Counted from the stretch's first letter, positions 1-8,979 are shown. The stretch: 23,484 bases of DNA from Ophiothrix spiculata (GCA_000969725.1 JXSR01S010509.1); one strand, 5' to 3'. The notes: generated from the sequence alone by a model not told the origin. Numbers and translations: made by a program.

Positions 1-138
1 AAAATTAATCTCTTTCCTTCCTCATTACTTACACACTTAGAGAATGGTCTCATACCCAAATTCAGCATGCAAACTAAAACTTTATTTGTTGATGTTTCTG
101 AAGATTTTGATCATTTTTCTGTATATGAAGCCCTTTGT

Positions 139-313
139 AGATGATTTAATAGATGAGGGTGAAGGATAATTTACCGGTAATAAATGAAGTAATCTGATGT
201 ACAATGCAATGACAGATAATTACATCAATTCCGATCTGTCAAATATTTGTTAGTGTCCGTGAACATCGCAAAAAGGACACAGTTGTGTGCGTGGTGTATC
301 GAGCAGATGACGA
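139..313 (+). repeat. Dispersed repeat family A, copy 1
   Basis: This stretch matches 2802-2973 closely in the same orientation, sharing blocks such as GGTGAAGGATAATTTACCGG, AATAAATGAAGTAATCTG and TTGTGTGCGTGGTGTATCGA. Differences are scattered substitutions plus short indels, for example an extra CAATG here. The edges of similarity are abrupt at both ends, as expected of an inserted element or a duplicated block, but I see no terminal repeats and no coding potential. The element class is unknown. Confidence 0.85.
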
Positions 314-643
314 TACAGCAGTTTCTTAAGGTTTTGATTAAACAAAATCAATATTTGGTGCTTGAAAGTCATTACTAAACAAAATGAGTGTAATCTTTTC
401 GGATAAAAATCTGAAATTTTGTCCAATGCACCTTTAGGCCCATGAAACAAACCTCGAAAAGAATGAAATTATTCTGCTTGTTATGAACCTATTTCATGAT
501 ACGAATGTAAACTAGTCTCTCGTTTTATTTTTTCTTGCCTTCTTTCAATTGACATCCTGAAATGAATAGACTTTTTAGCATTATAACCGTACCCTGTAGA
601 ACAATTTTTTTCTCTAGTTAAATCTACCACTTCTTTTCTTTTG
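314..643. other. Unassigned AT-rich sequence
   Basis: This is AT-rich sequence with only short open frames on the minus strand, and their translations look random. I see no repeat, RNA gene or regulatory motif that I can support. Confidence 0.5.
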
Positions 644-1125
644 TTGAATGTTCTAATATCTAGGTTATGCTGTTCTATGCAGTGCATGTGTTTATGTAAG
701 TTGGTTTTATTTTAAAAGTGTCAATTTGCAAAAAAAGTTCTTATGTCTAATATTCAATCAAATAAAAACCATTGATCCTTTTAAAACATTTTGCATATCA
801 AGTTTCATAACTGGCTCTCACGTAACGTTTTTCATAACTTCGTACTAACTGGTGACAGGTATTTATTTTAGGGACGTGCCATTAGACTTCTACGATTTTT
901 GATATACATTTTGCGCTTTAATAAAATAATCGCCACAGCTTGAATATATATTATTCAAAAATAATGTAAGGCAAGTGAGGACCGAAAACGACTTGCGTGC
1001 TTGTCTCACAAATGCAGAAATGTACCGGGCCGCCAACGATAAAGTAAAATAGTTATACACACTGAACACGTTTTCATTTGTTTTTTATCAAGCCCAGTTC
1101 GGCGATTGACAAATTCTAACCGTTA
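644..1125 (+). repeat. Dispersed repeat family R1, copy 1
   Basis: It aligns with 22027-22515 in direct orientation over its whole length. Shared landmarks in the same order are a block around ATGTTCTAAT, GTTTCATAAC followed by GGCTCTCAC, GTGACAGGTAT, GCCATTAGA and CCGGGCCGCCA, and then a GCCCAGT..CG..TTGACAAATT block. Divergence is moderate, with many substitutions and small indels. A weaker relative lies at 5770-5965, and the opening part also resembles 9270-9440 and 14080-14280. There are no terminal repeats and no coding signal. It is probably an old, unclassified interspersed repeat. Confidence 0.8.
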
Positions 1126-1196
1126 CTGTGGCACAAAAGTAGCCATCTACACTGCAAAAATTTGCCGAACACTTGAGACTAGACGCTGGTGTTCTG

Positions 1197-1343
1197 ACCG
1201 GTGTGACTGAGTGTCTTAGCTACTATTCAACTCTGTAGAATGTTCTTGTGCATGTGCGATCGATAAATCATTGATTGCGACTTATTCCGTGTAGTTCAAT
1301 TAGACCCGGACTCCTGGTTATGGGAGACACTCATAACACCGGT
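1197..1343. mobile_element. Candidate short TIR element, 147 bp
   Basis: The left end ACCGGTGTGACTGAGTGTCT and the reverse complement of the right end, ACCGGTGTTATGAGTGTCT, match with one short gap. The interior is non-coding. No target-site duplication is clear. A 20-bp imperfect inverted pair this far apart could be chance in a repeat-rich region, so the call is tentative. Confidence 0.4.
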
Positions 1344-1528
1344 TTCAATGACACATTTTGACACTCATGATACATCTTCATTGCATGATTTTCATAATAT
1401 AAGAAAGATACTTCTTCAAAGTTTCAGAAAAAAATCAACATTGCTCATATGTTTCCTGAAAATGTGTAGTATGACAATAATTGACATTTGTTACACATTT
1501 TTAACAACTGACACGTGTTCAAAAATTT

Positions 1529-1759
1529 GAATTTGAACTCGAGCGTCAGGCATCTCATGTGTTCAAAAGTTGATATTCTGAACGTGTTCTTTCACATTTT
1601 GAACGTGGGCATGGTTTCCTTTTATCAGTTTTAGGGTTTGGTTGAATTTGAACACGAGCGTCAGGCATCTCATGTGTTCAAAAGTTAATATTCTGAACGT
1701 GTGCGTTCAAATTTTGAACGTGGGCATGATTTCCTATTTTCAATTTTAGGGTTCGGTCA
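1529..1759 (+). repeat. Tandem duplication, 115-bp unit, two copies
   Basis: Unit 1 (1529-1643) and unit 2 (1644-1759) share GAATTTGAAC, CGAGCGTCAGGCATCTCATG, TGTTCAAAAGTT, ATATTCTGAACGTGT, TTTTGAACGTGGGCATG and TTTTAGGGTT, with only scattered changes. Within each unit the motif TGAACGTG and its complement CACGTGTTCA-like forms recur. It is non-coding, and the low divergence suggests a fairly recent local duplication. Confidence 0.92.
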
Positions 1760-1907
1760 AGAAATTACTTGTCCATTTCACACCCAAAACGCCAATTTTC
1801 AATTCGAGAATATGCGTATTTCAGAAAATTCGTGAAAAAAAGTGAATTTAGAACTCGTCGCTCAAAAGTCTATTACATACATACTATTAACTAAATACTA
1901 TTAGTTA

Positions 1908-2063
1908 CCCCCTGTTTGTTCACGCAATACGGAAAGATATCTATGGTTGGGTGCTGTGTCACATGAGGCCGAAGGCCGAATGTGATACAGCACCCAACCA
2001 TAGATATCTTTCCGTTACATACATCATAGATATTTTCCGTATTGCGTAAGAACAGACAGGGGG
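1908..2063. mobile_element. Foldback MITE-like element with a nested palindrome
   Basis: The termini are CCCCCTGTTTGTTC and its near-perfect inverse, flanked on both sides by TA (1906-1907 and 2064-2065), which would be a TA target duplication. The outer arms continue through CGCAATACGGAAAGATATCT. Inside lies a second, stronger palindrome with 35-bp arms at 1930-1964 and 1980-2014 and a 15-bp loop rich in GGCC. The right side therefore carries the CATAGATAT..TTCCG segment twice. TA flanks suit Tc1/mariner-type mobilisation, but the family is inferred. There is no coding capacity. Confidence 0.9.
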
Positions 2064-2157
2064 TAGCGAATTTATCACTTGGTGTAGGCATGGATCTTTA
2101 TTATTAAAACGTAAATATGCAGAATTTAGCCTCAAATTTACCTAAATTGTTAAAGTC

Positions 2158-2211
2158 AACCAAGCAATACGGATTTGCCAAACAGGCAATATAAAACCGT
2201 ATTGCATGGTT
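2158..2211. repeat. Small inverted repeat
   Basis: The arms AACCAAGCAATACGG (2158-2172) and CCGTATTGCATGGTT (2197-2211) pair with one mismatch around a 24-base spacer. The GCAATACGG core is the same word found in the arms of the foldback element just upstream, so this may be a related fragment. Confidence 0.75.
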
Positions 2212-2243
2212 TAAGGATAAGTTTGCGTGCGCGACTTTTGCAA

Positions 2244-2306
2244 GCGCGCAATCAAAACACATCACGCGCAGTCATCACTGTGTGATAACCGTTTGATTAC
2301 GCGGTC
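2244..2306. repeat. Imperfect hairpin, CpG-rich
   Basis: CGCGCAATCAAAACACATCAC on the left and GTGTGATAACCGTTTGATTACGCG on the right form an imperfect inverted repeat. It is unusually rich in CG dinucleotides compared with the AT-rich surroundings. It follows the small inverted repeat at 2158-2211 and may belong to the same degraded element. Confidence 0.5.
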
Positions 2307-2801
2307 AAGGTAATTTTAGATTTAAAATATGTAATACAGTTATATATTAATTGGCTTTCGACCAATGGGATTCAAGGATTTAAGTCAACCAAGTGATAAT
2401 TGTGGGTATTTGCATGTATACCTTTAAAATTTAAAAATAAATCAGAGTACTTTCGCCTGTGTAATGGCATCAAGCACCAAGACGTCATCTTCTGAACAAT
2501 TCATTATCAATGGAATAATGTTATATCTCGATCTGTCAAGTATACTGTATTGTATTCAGTCAGAATGCTTCTGGCGTTAAATCATAATTCACCATTTCGA
2601 AGTTTATAAAAAAAAGACAATTTTACACAAAATAATAAACTCATGTATATATTTGATATGGCAGTCAATTTGACGCAAACTACAACAGGAAATTGAGAAT
2701 CGACTTTCATTGGGCTATAAAAATCCATCTGAAGTAACCTTTTTGCTGAGTTCGCCACTTAAACATCACTCATAAGCTCATTTAAGTATGGTGCGCTTTT
2801 C
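2307..2801. other. Unassigned AT-rich sequence
   Basis: I see no gene or clear repeat structure. The phrase AAGTCAACCAAG near 2392 repeats the one at 2154-2165, which hints that an old element spanned roughly 2150-2400, but no boundaries can be set. Confidence 0.4.
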
Positions 2802-2973
2802 AGATGATTTAATAGGGGAAGGTGAAGGATAATTTACCGGTAATAAATGAAGTAATCTGCTGTACAATGACAGATAATTACATCTATTCCTATCTGTTGA
2901 ATATTGATCAGTGTCCGTGAACATTGTAAAAAGGAAAAACGTTGTGTGCGTGGTGTATCGAACAGATGATGAA
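2802..2973 (+). repeat. Dispersed repeat family A, copy 2
   Basis: This is the direct-orientation partner of 139-313, with the same order of conserved blocks and abrupt similarity edges. A minus-strand open frame of 88 codons overlaps it, but the sister copy does not preserve that frame, so it is not treated as a gene. Confidence 0.85.
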
Positions 2974-3338
2974 ATCAGTATGACCTTAGTACAAGTTGGT
3001 GTAAAATTTTGCAAATTCTTACAGATCTCTAATTTGCGCATCATCCTGGCAAAAAAGAATTGTTGACAAAATCTGGCAAAGCAGGTTAAAATCCTGAAAA
3101 TGCTCCAAATATGTTAAGTTAAATCTTAAGTTAAGATTAAGTTATCAAATTAATCGTTAGGTTACAATGATACCTTAATGTATAGCTTTACACATATACA
3201 AAATGTGGTTAAGGAGATATATGCATAACATCAATTTAAAAAAATTTATTCCAACTAAATGAGAAATCTTGTACATGAATAAACGAACAGAATGATTAAT
3301 TTTCTTGCATTAGCCCAATGGTTAGCTATCAACCACAT
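2974..3338. other. Unassigned, with a TTAAG-rich patch
   Basis: This is non-coding AT-rich sequence. Around 3112-3165 the words TTAAGTTAA, CTTAAG and TTAAG recur in a loosely repetitive patch. No gene, RNA or TIR pair is visible. Confidence 0.4.
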
Positions 3339-3440
3339 AGAATTATACGACAAGCCTTGGCTGTCATTGATATATAGCCGTTTTTATTTCCTACAACGCC
3401 TACAATATCCAATTAGTTTGGCAATATTTTTACACTATAC
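3339..3440 (+). repeat. Fragment of dispersed repeat R2
   Basis: It resembles 9758-9860 in direct orientation: AATTATACGAC followed by AGCC..GGCTGT, then ATATA, CTACAA, CCAATTAG and TTGG.AATATTTTTACACTA correspond in order, with considerable divergence. A shorter match is at 14580-14640. It looks like an old, truncated copy. Confidence 0.6.
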
Positions 3441-3754
3441 GTGATTGATCAGACACACTTACTACAAATCATGGTACATATACACATAATGTATGATATT
3501 GCTCTGCATTCATATTCATTTTGCAAGACTTAATTATTCTGCATCATACGTTTTGTTTTAAAGTGCCTAAATAATCATTGTCATTCTTTTCTAAATGTGG
3601 TAAAATTCAATAGAAAGCGTGAGTTATTTAAGAAAGCTTGCCATCAGCGAAAATTTTGCGCAGCAAACTTTGAGTCCGAGGCCAATTCTTGTTTTCTATT
3701 AATAGCATTTAGTGTGTTGGGATTGGTTTGTTTCACTAGTACAGTTGGGCTGTA
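3441..3754. other. Unassigned AT-rich sequence
   Basis: Nothing here can be supported as a gene or element. A minus-strand frame of 87 codons starts nearby and runs mostly inside the following inverted-repeat element, so it is a by-product of that element's sequence. Confidence 0.4.
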
Positions 3755-4017
3755 AGGCCGAAAACATAGTCGGCCTCCAAACAAAATTTTCGCTACCAAA
3801 TATTTGGTCGTGACTCCAAACAAAATAACTTCAACACCGAGTTGAGACCAAATAAAATTTCGCGCTAGATTGCACATGTTATTGAATTGCAATATACATT
3901 GGACCAAATGTTTATTACCTGTTCATATTTAAAATTCGATGGCAAATATTTGGTGACGTCACGACCAAATGTTTGGTAGGCAAAATTTTGTTTGGAGGCC
4001 GACTATGGTTTCGACCT
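3755..4017. mobile_element. PIF/Harbinger-like MITE, about 260 bp
   Basis: Terminal inverted repeats of about 52 bp run from GGCCGAAAACATAGTCGGCC on the left to the reverse complement GGTCGAAACCATAGTCGGCC on the right, and continue inward through TCCAAACAAAATTTT and TACCAAA.ATTTGGTCGTGAC. TAA stands immediately outside each end (3754-3756 region and 4017-4019), matching the TWA target duplication known for PIF/Harbinger elements. The interior adds further TTTGTTTGG words in both orientations. No transposase is present, so it would be non-autonomous. Confidence 0.88.
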
Positions 4018-4019
4018 AA

Positions 4020-4834
4020 AGGTGCGTTTACACTATGACGACTTGTACCTGACGGAGGGTAACGCCTCAAAAATCATCTAGTTGTGAAAGGCAAGCGACA
4101 ACTACAGATGAAAAATATAAAAATTTGTTGACAGATAGCAACGACTTTCAGCGACACCACTACGACAAGTGATGAAAGTCTGCAGAAAGGAACGGACACT
4201 AGCTAACAAACTTAAACTTTGGTTTGACGTTGGGTGACGACTTCTCAACAACGCCTAATTGTAAACAACGTGTCCAGATAGCTTGCAACGACATTTGCTG
4301 ACGTTACAAGGAACGGAAGCCTGTACTTGTGCTGGTTGTATAGTCTACTTGACAATGACTACCAACGGAGTTGTGACGATGTGACGACCTCCAAATGACT
4401 TCTGCCGGCTAAAAATTGCATGGACACATTAGAAAACTAGGTGTTGCAGGGGCCGACGAAATCACAAATAATTTTTAAAAACTTGCAACTGAAAGCGACT
4501 GATAGTATGCTGTGGTTAGCGGTTATGTCAGCGTAAATTGACGTTTACAATGACTGTCGGACAATTAAAAATTGTTATCCGTAGGTCTATGTTAGCCCTT
4601 AAGGTGCATGTACACTGTGACGACTTAGGGGTAACGACAAGCAACGGAGACCTGCAGATTGCAGTTTTGAATTCTCCGCCCGTTATCGTTAGTTAAAATT
4701 AGTTAACGCTCACATAATTCGCTAGCCACGCACACTATCGTTACTATCGACGGCAGTCGGTTTCAGTTGCAAGTGTTTTAGTTACAAATCCGTTACCGTC
4801 CGTCAAGACAAGTCGTCACAGTGTAAACGCACCT
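4020..4834. mobile_element. Composite TIR element with an AGGTGC terminus
   Basis: The left end at 4020 (AGGTGCGTTTACACTATGAC, then GACTTGT, TGACGGA and GGTAACG) matches the reverse complement of the right end at 4834 for about 45 bp with few changes. The left flank is TAA, shared with the preceding element, and the right flank is TTA. The interior is dense in CGAC, AACGAC and GTGACGAC words and has no long frame. Either this is one 815-bp element carrying a second copy of its terminus inside, or a left half whose own right end is lost joined to the smaller element at 4602. Confidence 0.75.
4602..4834. mobile_element. Inner TIR element with TTA duplication
   Basis: A second copy of the terminus begins at 4602 (AGGTGCATGTACACTGTGAC) and pairs with the end at 4834 for about 25 bp. 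TTA flanks both sides exactly (4599-4601 and 4835-4837), a textbook TWA target-site duplication for PIF/Harbinger-type MITEs. It uses the same right terminus as the longer 4020-4834 arrangement. Confidence 0.8.
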
Positions 4835-4837
4835 TTA

Positions 4838-5351
4838 GGGGTAACGGATTACATTTTTGACCCATTTTCTATGAAGATTAAGGAGAAGTGTGCATCTAAA
4901 ATTTGCCACAGGCAAGGCTGTATTGTAAAAATGCTCATTGACTGCTAAATTAAAATAATTCATTATCATATACGCAAACAGTGAGTGACCTTTCATGTGC
5001 GTGATTGTCTACAGCAGGTGATTTTATCATCCCATTAATGTACTTTAAATTGCAAACCTAATTGCTACATGATTTCAATGAATAATGCAGATATTTTTTC
5101 CTGCACGGTATATTAAAGTTAATTGGCATGTATATTAATTTCTCACTACGTTCCAATATATAAGTAATTAGTAGATTATGCACCACAAATTTTTAATGTA
5201 GATAATTACTGGCACTCAGTATATTTAGATAAATTATAGGAGGCTAATGTTCAATTTTTCCGACTCATTGCTAGACTCAAGCTCGTAGCAATTTAAAACA
5301 TTATGCTTATGATATATTTTAAGACACACCTAGCGTATAGCTGTATGTCTG
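4838..5351. other. Unassigned AT-rich sequence
   Basis: I find no open frame of note, no TIR pair and no recognisable regulatory cluster. It is dominated by A and T runs. Confidence 0.45.
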
Positions 5352-5495
5352 ATACAGAGCCATTTTTTATTTAGTCCCTAGATAAAATAAAATTTGCGTA
5401 CTTAATTTGCAGTTTCCCGCCAAAACTGAACACGGGGGTTCAAAGGTCCAAAATCATTAAAATAACAGAGAAATCAGAAAAGAGGGCTCTGTATT
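5352..5495. mobile_element. Candidate small TIR element
   Basis: ATACAGAGCC (5352-5361) and GGCTCTGTAT (about 5485-5494) are exact inverse words. Similarity continues loosely inward as T-rich sequence on one side and A-rich on the other. The perfect arm is only about 10 bp and no duplication is evident, so this is tentative. Confidence 0.35.
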
Positions 5496-5605
5496 GACGT
5501 GAAGCATGTTATTACCTTCCAAATAGATTTTGTTTGATGGAAATACCTCATTTGGTTTTTCTGTAATATTGTTTTGTAACGTGCTTAAAATCCAATATGG
5601 TCGTC

Positions 5606-5619
5606 GTTACCATAGCAAC
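5606..5619. promoter_or_regulatory. X-box-like motif (RFX binding consensus)
   Basis: GTTACCATAGCAAC fits the RFX-family X-box form (GTNRCC, two spacer bases, RGYAAC) at every defined position. It lies in a locally CpG-containing patch followed by GTGCACGCAGCGCCCG. RFX factors use such sites at ciliary gene promoters in animals. No gene start is visible nearby, so function is unproven. Confidence 0.5.
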
Positions 5620-5769
5620 CGTGCACGCAGCGCCCGAAAAAATGTGGTTTTGAATTGCCGTTCCTCAAATATATCAGATACTTGTATTTTTAAGCCAAAA
5701 TATTGTAAAATGTAAAAAATAGTCTTCTTAACTGTGAGTCTCCTTAATCAAACCAGCTACGTCTTGTAA

Positions 5770-5965
5770 GAATATAATGACCATTATGCTACTCAATGTA
5801 GTACAAAAGTTGTCCCTTTCCTACAGGTTTATTTTGTTACAAGGATTGTTAATTTATAAAAAAAAACAATTGTTGTTTCTAGTCTATTCAATAACACATG
5901 TAGTTATTTTTAAAACATTTTCCCTATCCAGTTTCATAACTACCTGTCACTTTTTGATAAATTCG
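5770..5965 (+). repeat. Diverged fragment related to repeat R1
   Basis: The segments GTTGTTTCTAGTCTATTCAA, TTTTAAAACATTTTCC, GTTTCATAACTA, a TGTCAC word and an ATTCGTG word follow the order seen at 740-850 and 22120-22225. Similarity is patchy. A 63-codon frame overlaps it but is not conserved in the other copies. Confidence 0.5.
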
Positions 5966-6454
5966 TGACAACTTATGACATATGTATATATCTAAGAAAA
6001 ATACTACAGGGTACTCGATTTACTAGAACTCTCAATTGAGATAAGTTCAGCCATTTCAGTGTCATCACAAGCTATATCTAGTAAGAAAATTCTCATTTCA
6101 GTTTGGTTTGTATTATTTTCTGAGTCTGTCCCTAAAAATCTGATGTGACAAAATATTTTATAACAAATATCATGTTTGTTGTCCTTAAAGATATATACAT
6201 TAAATGGAATATTTCTCTAGATTTCAAAAAATGCTTGATCAAACATCAAGTAATCAATACTTTTATCTAATGAACTTTCTATCAATTTACCATTAAATTC
6301 ATCGTTTAGTTGAAAATATAATGAATAATATCAAAATTGTTCATATGCTTGAGATGAAAAAAATATGAAATCATCTTTATGGTTACCGTCGGGCAACAGT
6401 GGCCATCTTGGATTTGAAGCCGATTGTGTCACACTAAGGCTGGTATCGACAAGC
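5966..6454. other. Unassigned AT-rich sequence
   Basis: No gene or structured repeat was found. Near 6405-6415 the string GGCCATCTTGG contains a YY1-like core (CCATCTT), which is too short to call on its own. Confidence 0.4.
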
Positions 6455-6482
6455 CTTTTGTCGACAATGTTGTCGACAAAAG
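6455..6482. repeat. Perfect hairpin with SalI-type core
   Basis: CTTTTGTCGACAA (6455-6467) and TTGTCGACAAAAG (6470-6482) are exact inverse arms with a 2-base spacer. ATCGACAAG words on both sides (about 6446 and 6488) extend the theme of repeated TCGACA. It is non-coding. Confidence 0.9.
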
Positions 6483-6780
6483 CAAAATCGACAAGACTGT
6501 TTTCAAAGACTGTTATTTATTTATTCATATAATAAAGTTGATTGAAAGAATTAGTAAACATGTCTGTTGTGAAATCTTATAAAATTCTACACTTGTCGGA
6601 AAAGGTGACGTTACATCCAAGTGCTACATTTCAAAGCCGTAACAGGGTGACAAATTTAGCAGTGTGATGCAAGATGCCTTTTACCCCAAATCAGAAAAAA
6701 AAACCTTAACATTTCTAAATTATCACTTAAAACTGAAATTCAAATTTCAGCTCTTTGAGGTTGGTTGTAGACCTTATGAT

Positions 6781-6880
6781 TAGGCCAACTATCCGAAAAA
6801 ATGAATTTAGGAACAATGTCCATATGATTTTAGGCAAACTATCCAAAAATATGAATTTTGAGACAATGTCAATTAAACAT
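6781..6880 (+). repeat. Tandem duplication, 50-bp unit, two copies
   Basis: Units at 6781-6830 and 6831-6880 share TAGGC.AACTATCC, AAAAATATGAATTT or a close form, ACAATGTC and CAT..GATT. Divergence is modest. The second unit runs directly into the palindrome at 6873-6904. Confidence 0.85.
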
Positions 6881-6904
6881 GATTATTATAATAATCATGT
6901 TTAA
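6873..6904. repeat. Perfect 32-bp palindrome with no spacer
   Basis: The left half TTAAACATGATTATTA (6873-6888) is followed directly by its exact reverse complement (6889-6904). The palindrome overlaps the end of the 50-bp tandem unit. Perfect spacer-less palindromes of this length are unusual, and they are typically unstable in cloning and replication. Confidence 0.95.
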
Positions 6905-7790
6905 CGAACAATCCTGATGAATCTGATACAGAGAATGTCTATTAAAGTTTGGAAACACTGATTATAGACATTTTAAAAAATCAAATGAGGTAGACAACAT
7001 TTGATTTTCTTTGCTCAAAAAAATATAGAATCCATAATAAATTTAACACATGATTTCAATAGGAGAAACATATGTTTTTTTCCTTTTGCGACATCAATAT
7101 ACAGAGAAAGATATTAAACTTTGGAGTATAAAAACAAAAGCAAATGAAAGCTTAAATTACTAGTATATAGAATTTAAATTACAACATCCATGAAATTTCA
7201 AAAAAATGTAAATTATCACAAAATACATTATATCCTTTTAAAAGTATAGATATTAATGTCGTACTCAGCTTGACTACTGTAATGGGCGAAACAAACAGCA
7301 ATATAATGAATCATTCAACGTGCATTTCAAAATTTACCTATTTGCAATAGACACGTTGACCAAATAGAAGTCAATTCGCAACCTACTTTACCAGCAAATT
7401 TCTTTGTTGTCTGAACGAACGTGAAATTATGCTATATATAAAACATTTATGTTTACGTCCCTATCTTTATTCTTGACATTTCAATTTAATCTATGTCTAG
7501 ACACTGCAAGATTCGATAAGTATAATCTTTATTAATTCATTCTCAAGCAAATCGTTTTTGCCACTTTTTTCCTGTTTAAACAAGTTAAACGTACAGCACT
7601 GACGATGGATTGGATAAAAAGCGCTGGTGATTTCATCTTAGGAACAAAGACTTAACTTTCATTTTCGAACATCTTTCTGATGCGACGGTTTATCGACATC
7701 GACACGTGCCCTTGTTTATTTCTAAGCTCGATTTTACAAATGCAATCCTTCTTTGGCGGCGCGGTAGTAAAGCTGAATCAAAGGTTGAAG
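6905..7790. other. Unassigned AT-rich sequence
   Basis: A long stretch with no supportable gene. It has many A runs, no TIR pair that I can see and no reading frame worth calling. Around 7680-7760 it becomes less AT-rich, with GCGACGG and GGCGGCGCGG words, without any recognisable motif. Confidence 0.4.
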
Positions 7791-7918
7791 GGCCAATATT
7801 CTTGAAACACTGCTAACTCTATTTAGCAACTAACCTATGATATACCTGTCGAAATTTTGACAGGTAGACAATGGGTTAGTTGCAAACTAGAGTTAGCGGT
7901 GTTTCATTAATATTGCCA
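7791..7918. mobile_element. Long-stem hairpin MITE
   Basis: Almost the whole element is two 60-base arms (about 7791-7850 and 7859-7918) around an 8-base loop, GAAATTTT. Matching words include CAATATT, TGAAACAC, GCTAACTCTA, GCAACTAACC and TACCTGTC. About ten mismatches or small gaps are present. The right terminus reads outward as CAGTGGCAATATT, a CAGTG start known in hAT-like ends, but the left end has decayed and no 8-bp duplication is visible, so the superfamily is open. Confidence 0.88.
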
Positions 7919-8067
7919 CTGGTTACCAATAGAAACGCCGCTTCTTAACTTGTGGCAAAACTCTTTTCGCTACCTGTATACAAAAGATTATATTTAAAAC
8001 CACGCTATAAATTTACAAGTACATACATGTATAATACAACGGCCTTGCGCAAGGTTAGCTGACTTAA

Positions 8068-8277
8068 TCTGTTTACATTTTTACACGCTCTGGTCACATC
8101 CTACGTTTTGACATTTCCAGAAGCAGTAGAAAGTATGGTTCTGGGTCATTCAGTTCACATGGTCCAAAACTCTGGAATGATTTGCTTCTTACCATCCGAG
8201 CAACTACTACTGTTACTACCTTCAAAAATAAACTTAAATCGCATTTGTTTAATCTTTTACAATTACCTCATTTCTAA
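8068..8277 (+). pseudogene. LINE reverse transcriptase C-terminus (CR1/L2/Jockey-type), truncated
   Basis: Read in the frame that ends at the TAA of 8275-8277, this stretch encodes the recognisable C-terminal tail of the ORF2 polyprotein of non-LTR retrotransposons: a segment with GHILRFDISRSSRKYG, then GSFSSHGPKLWNDLL, then TVTTFKNKLKSHLF before the stop. The family hallmark is an aromatic or serine-rich stretch, then [GA]P.LWN.LP, then FK..LK.HLF. Only about 69 codons remain open upstream (a stop at 8065-8067), and no catalytic core (YADD) is present, so it is a 5'-truncated dead copy, typical of incomplete reverse transcription. An overlapping 73-codon frame starting at 8108 is out of register and not real. 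Confidence 0.88.
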
Positions 8278-8413
8278 TTGTTATATTTCTGCACAAGTTT
8301 TGTATTTTTTGTGTATGTTGTGTAAATAGCCTAGATCATTATCTTTTAATTTTTGTGTGTGTTGTGTAAAGTGCTTAGATCATTTTATTTTATTCAGCGC
8401 AATAAACTAACGG
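8278..8413 (+). mobile_element. LINE 3' untranslated tail
   Basis: It directly follows the LINE stop codon. It contains two tandem units of about 44 bp (GTGTATGTTGTGTAAATAGC at 8311 and GTGTGTGTTGTGTAAAGTGC at 8355, each followed by TAGATCATT) and ends with CAGCGCAATAAA. A TGTAAAGCGC..(spacer)..GCGC..ATAAA hairpin-like tail is characteristic of L2/CR1-group LINEs, where it serves for template recognition. Similarity fades soon after 8413. Confidence 0.75.
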
Positions 8414-8545
8414 CACCTTAAAAATCAGCGTTATTCGTAGAGGTGAATTATGAATGGGATAAAGTGGTTTAAGCTGATGACATTAGGTATCACCTAGTAA
8501 GATTCTTAAAGAATAGACCATTTTTGCATGTCCAATAATGCCCGC

Positions 8546-8979
8546 TGAGTGGTGCTCTGGCAAAATGAGCGTAATGTCACGATTTTCAAAATTGCGTTTA
8601 TGACATGTTTTAATTCTCTATAATCTCAGCTTTCAAATGATATATAATATGTCACTCTTTCTTTCTACAATCTTCGTTTAGATATCGAAATACAAGGCAG
8701 TCCACTCAAAATCTGGCAGTAAAAAATTGTCGCAAATCGATTTTAAAGTTATTGATTGCTATAGTGTATGATAGCAAAATGCGATAAATTACCCGTGAAT
8801 AAGTGAACTTCCCGTCATAATTGACCTTCAAAACGCGAGAAATAGTTTGACATTTATGCATTTATGTGTTTTATGTCAAAAAACGACATTTGATATTTTC
8901 AACATATTTTTTCTTTAACAGCCATTTATTCAAAATCTTCAATCGCGACTTTCCGCTCATTTTGCCAGACCACCACTGA
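8546..8979. mobile_element. TIR element, 434 bp, non-autonomous
   Basis: The termini GAGTGGTGCTCTGGCAAAAT (from 8547) and, reverse-complemented, CAGTGGTGGTCTGGCAAAAT (from 8978) match almost perfectly. The arms continue through GAGCG and then GTC.CGATT to about 40 bp. The interior is AT-rich without coding sequence. A CAGTGGTG-like end recalls hAT-type termini, but I could not find a matching 8-bp flanking duplication, so the superfamily is an inference. Confidence 0.85.

Noticed and set aside
6383..6402. GTTACC and GGCAAC half-sites as another X-box
   Set aside because: The spacer is four bases, outside the usual RFX spacing, so it was not called.
7791..7918. MicroRNA precursor
   Set aside because: The 60-bp stem would fold, but the arms behave like terminal repeats of an inserted element and there is no evidence for a single conserved mature strand.
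8108..8329. A 73-codon frame starting MTFPEAVESM
   Set aside because: The true coding relic in this stretch is in another frame, where the LINE C-terminal signature is read. This frame is a shadow.
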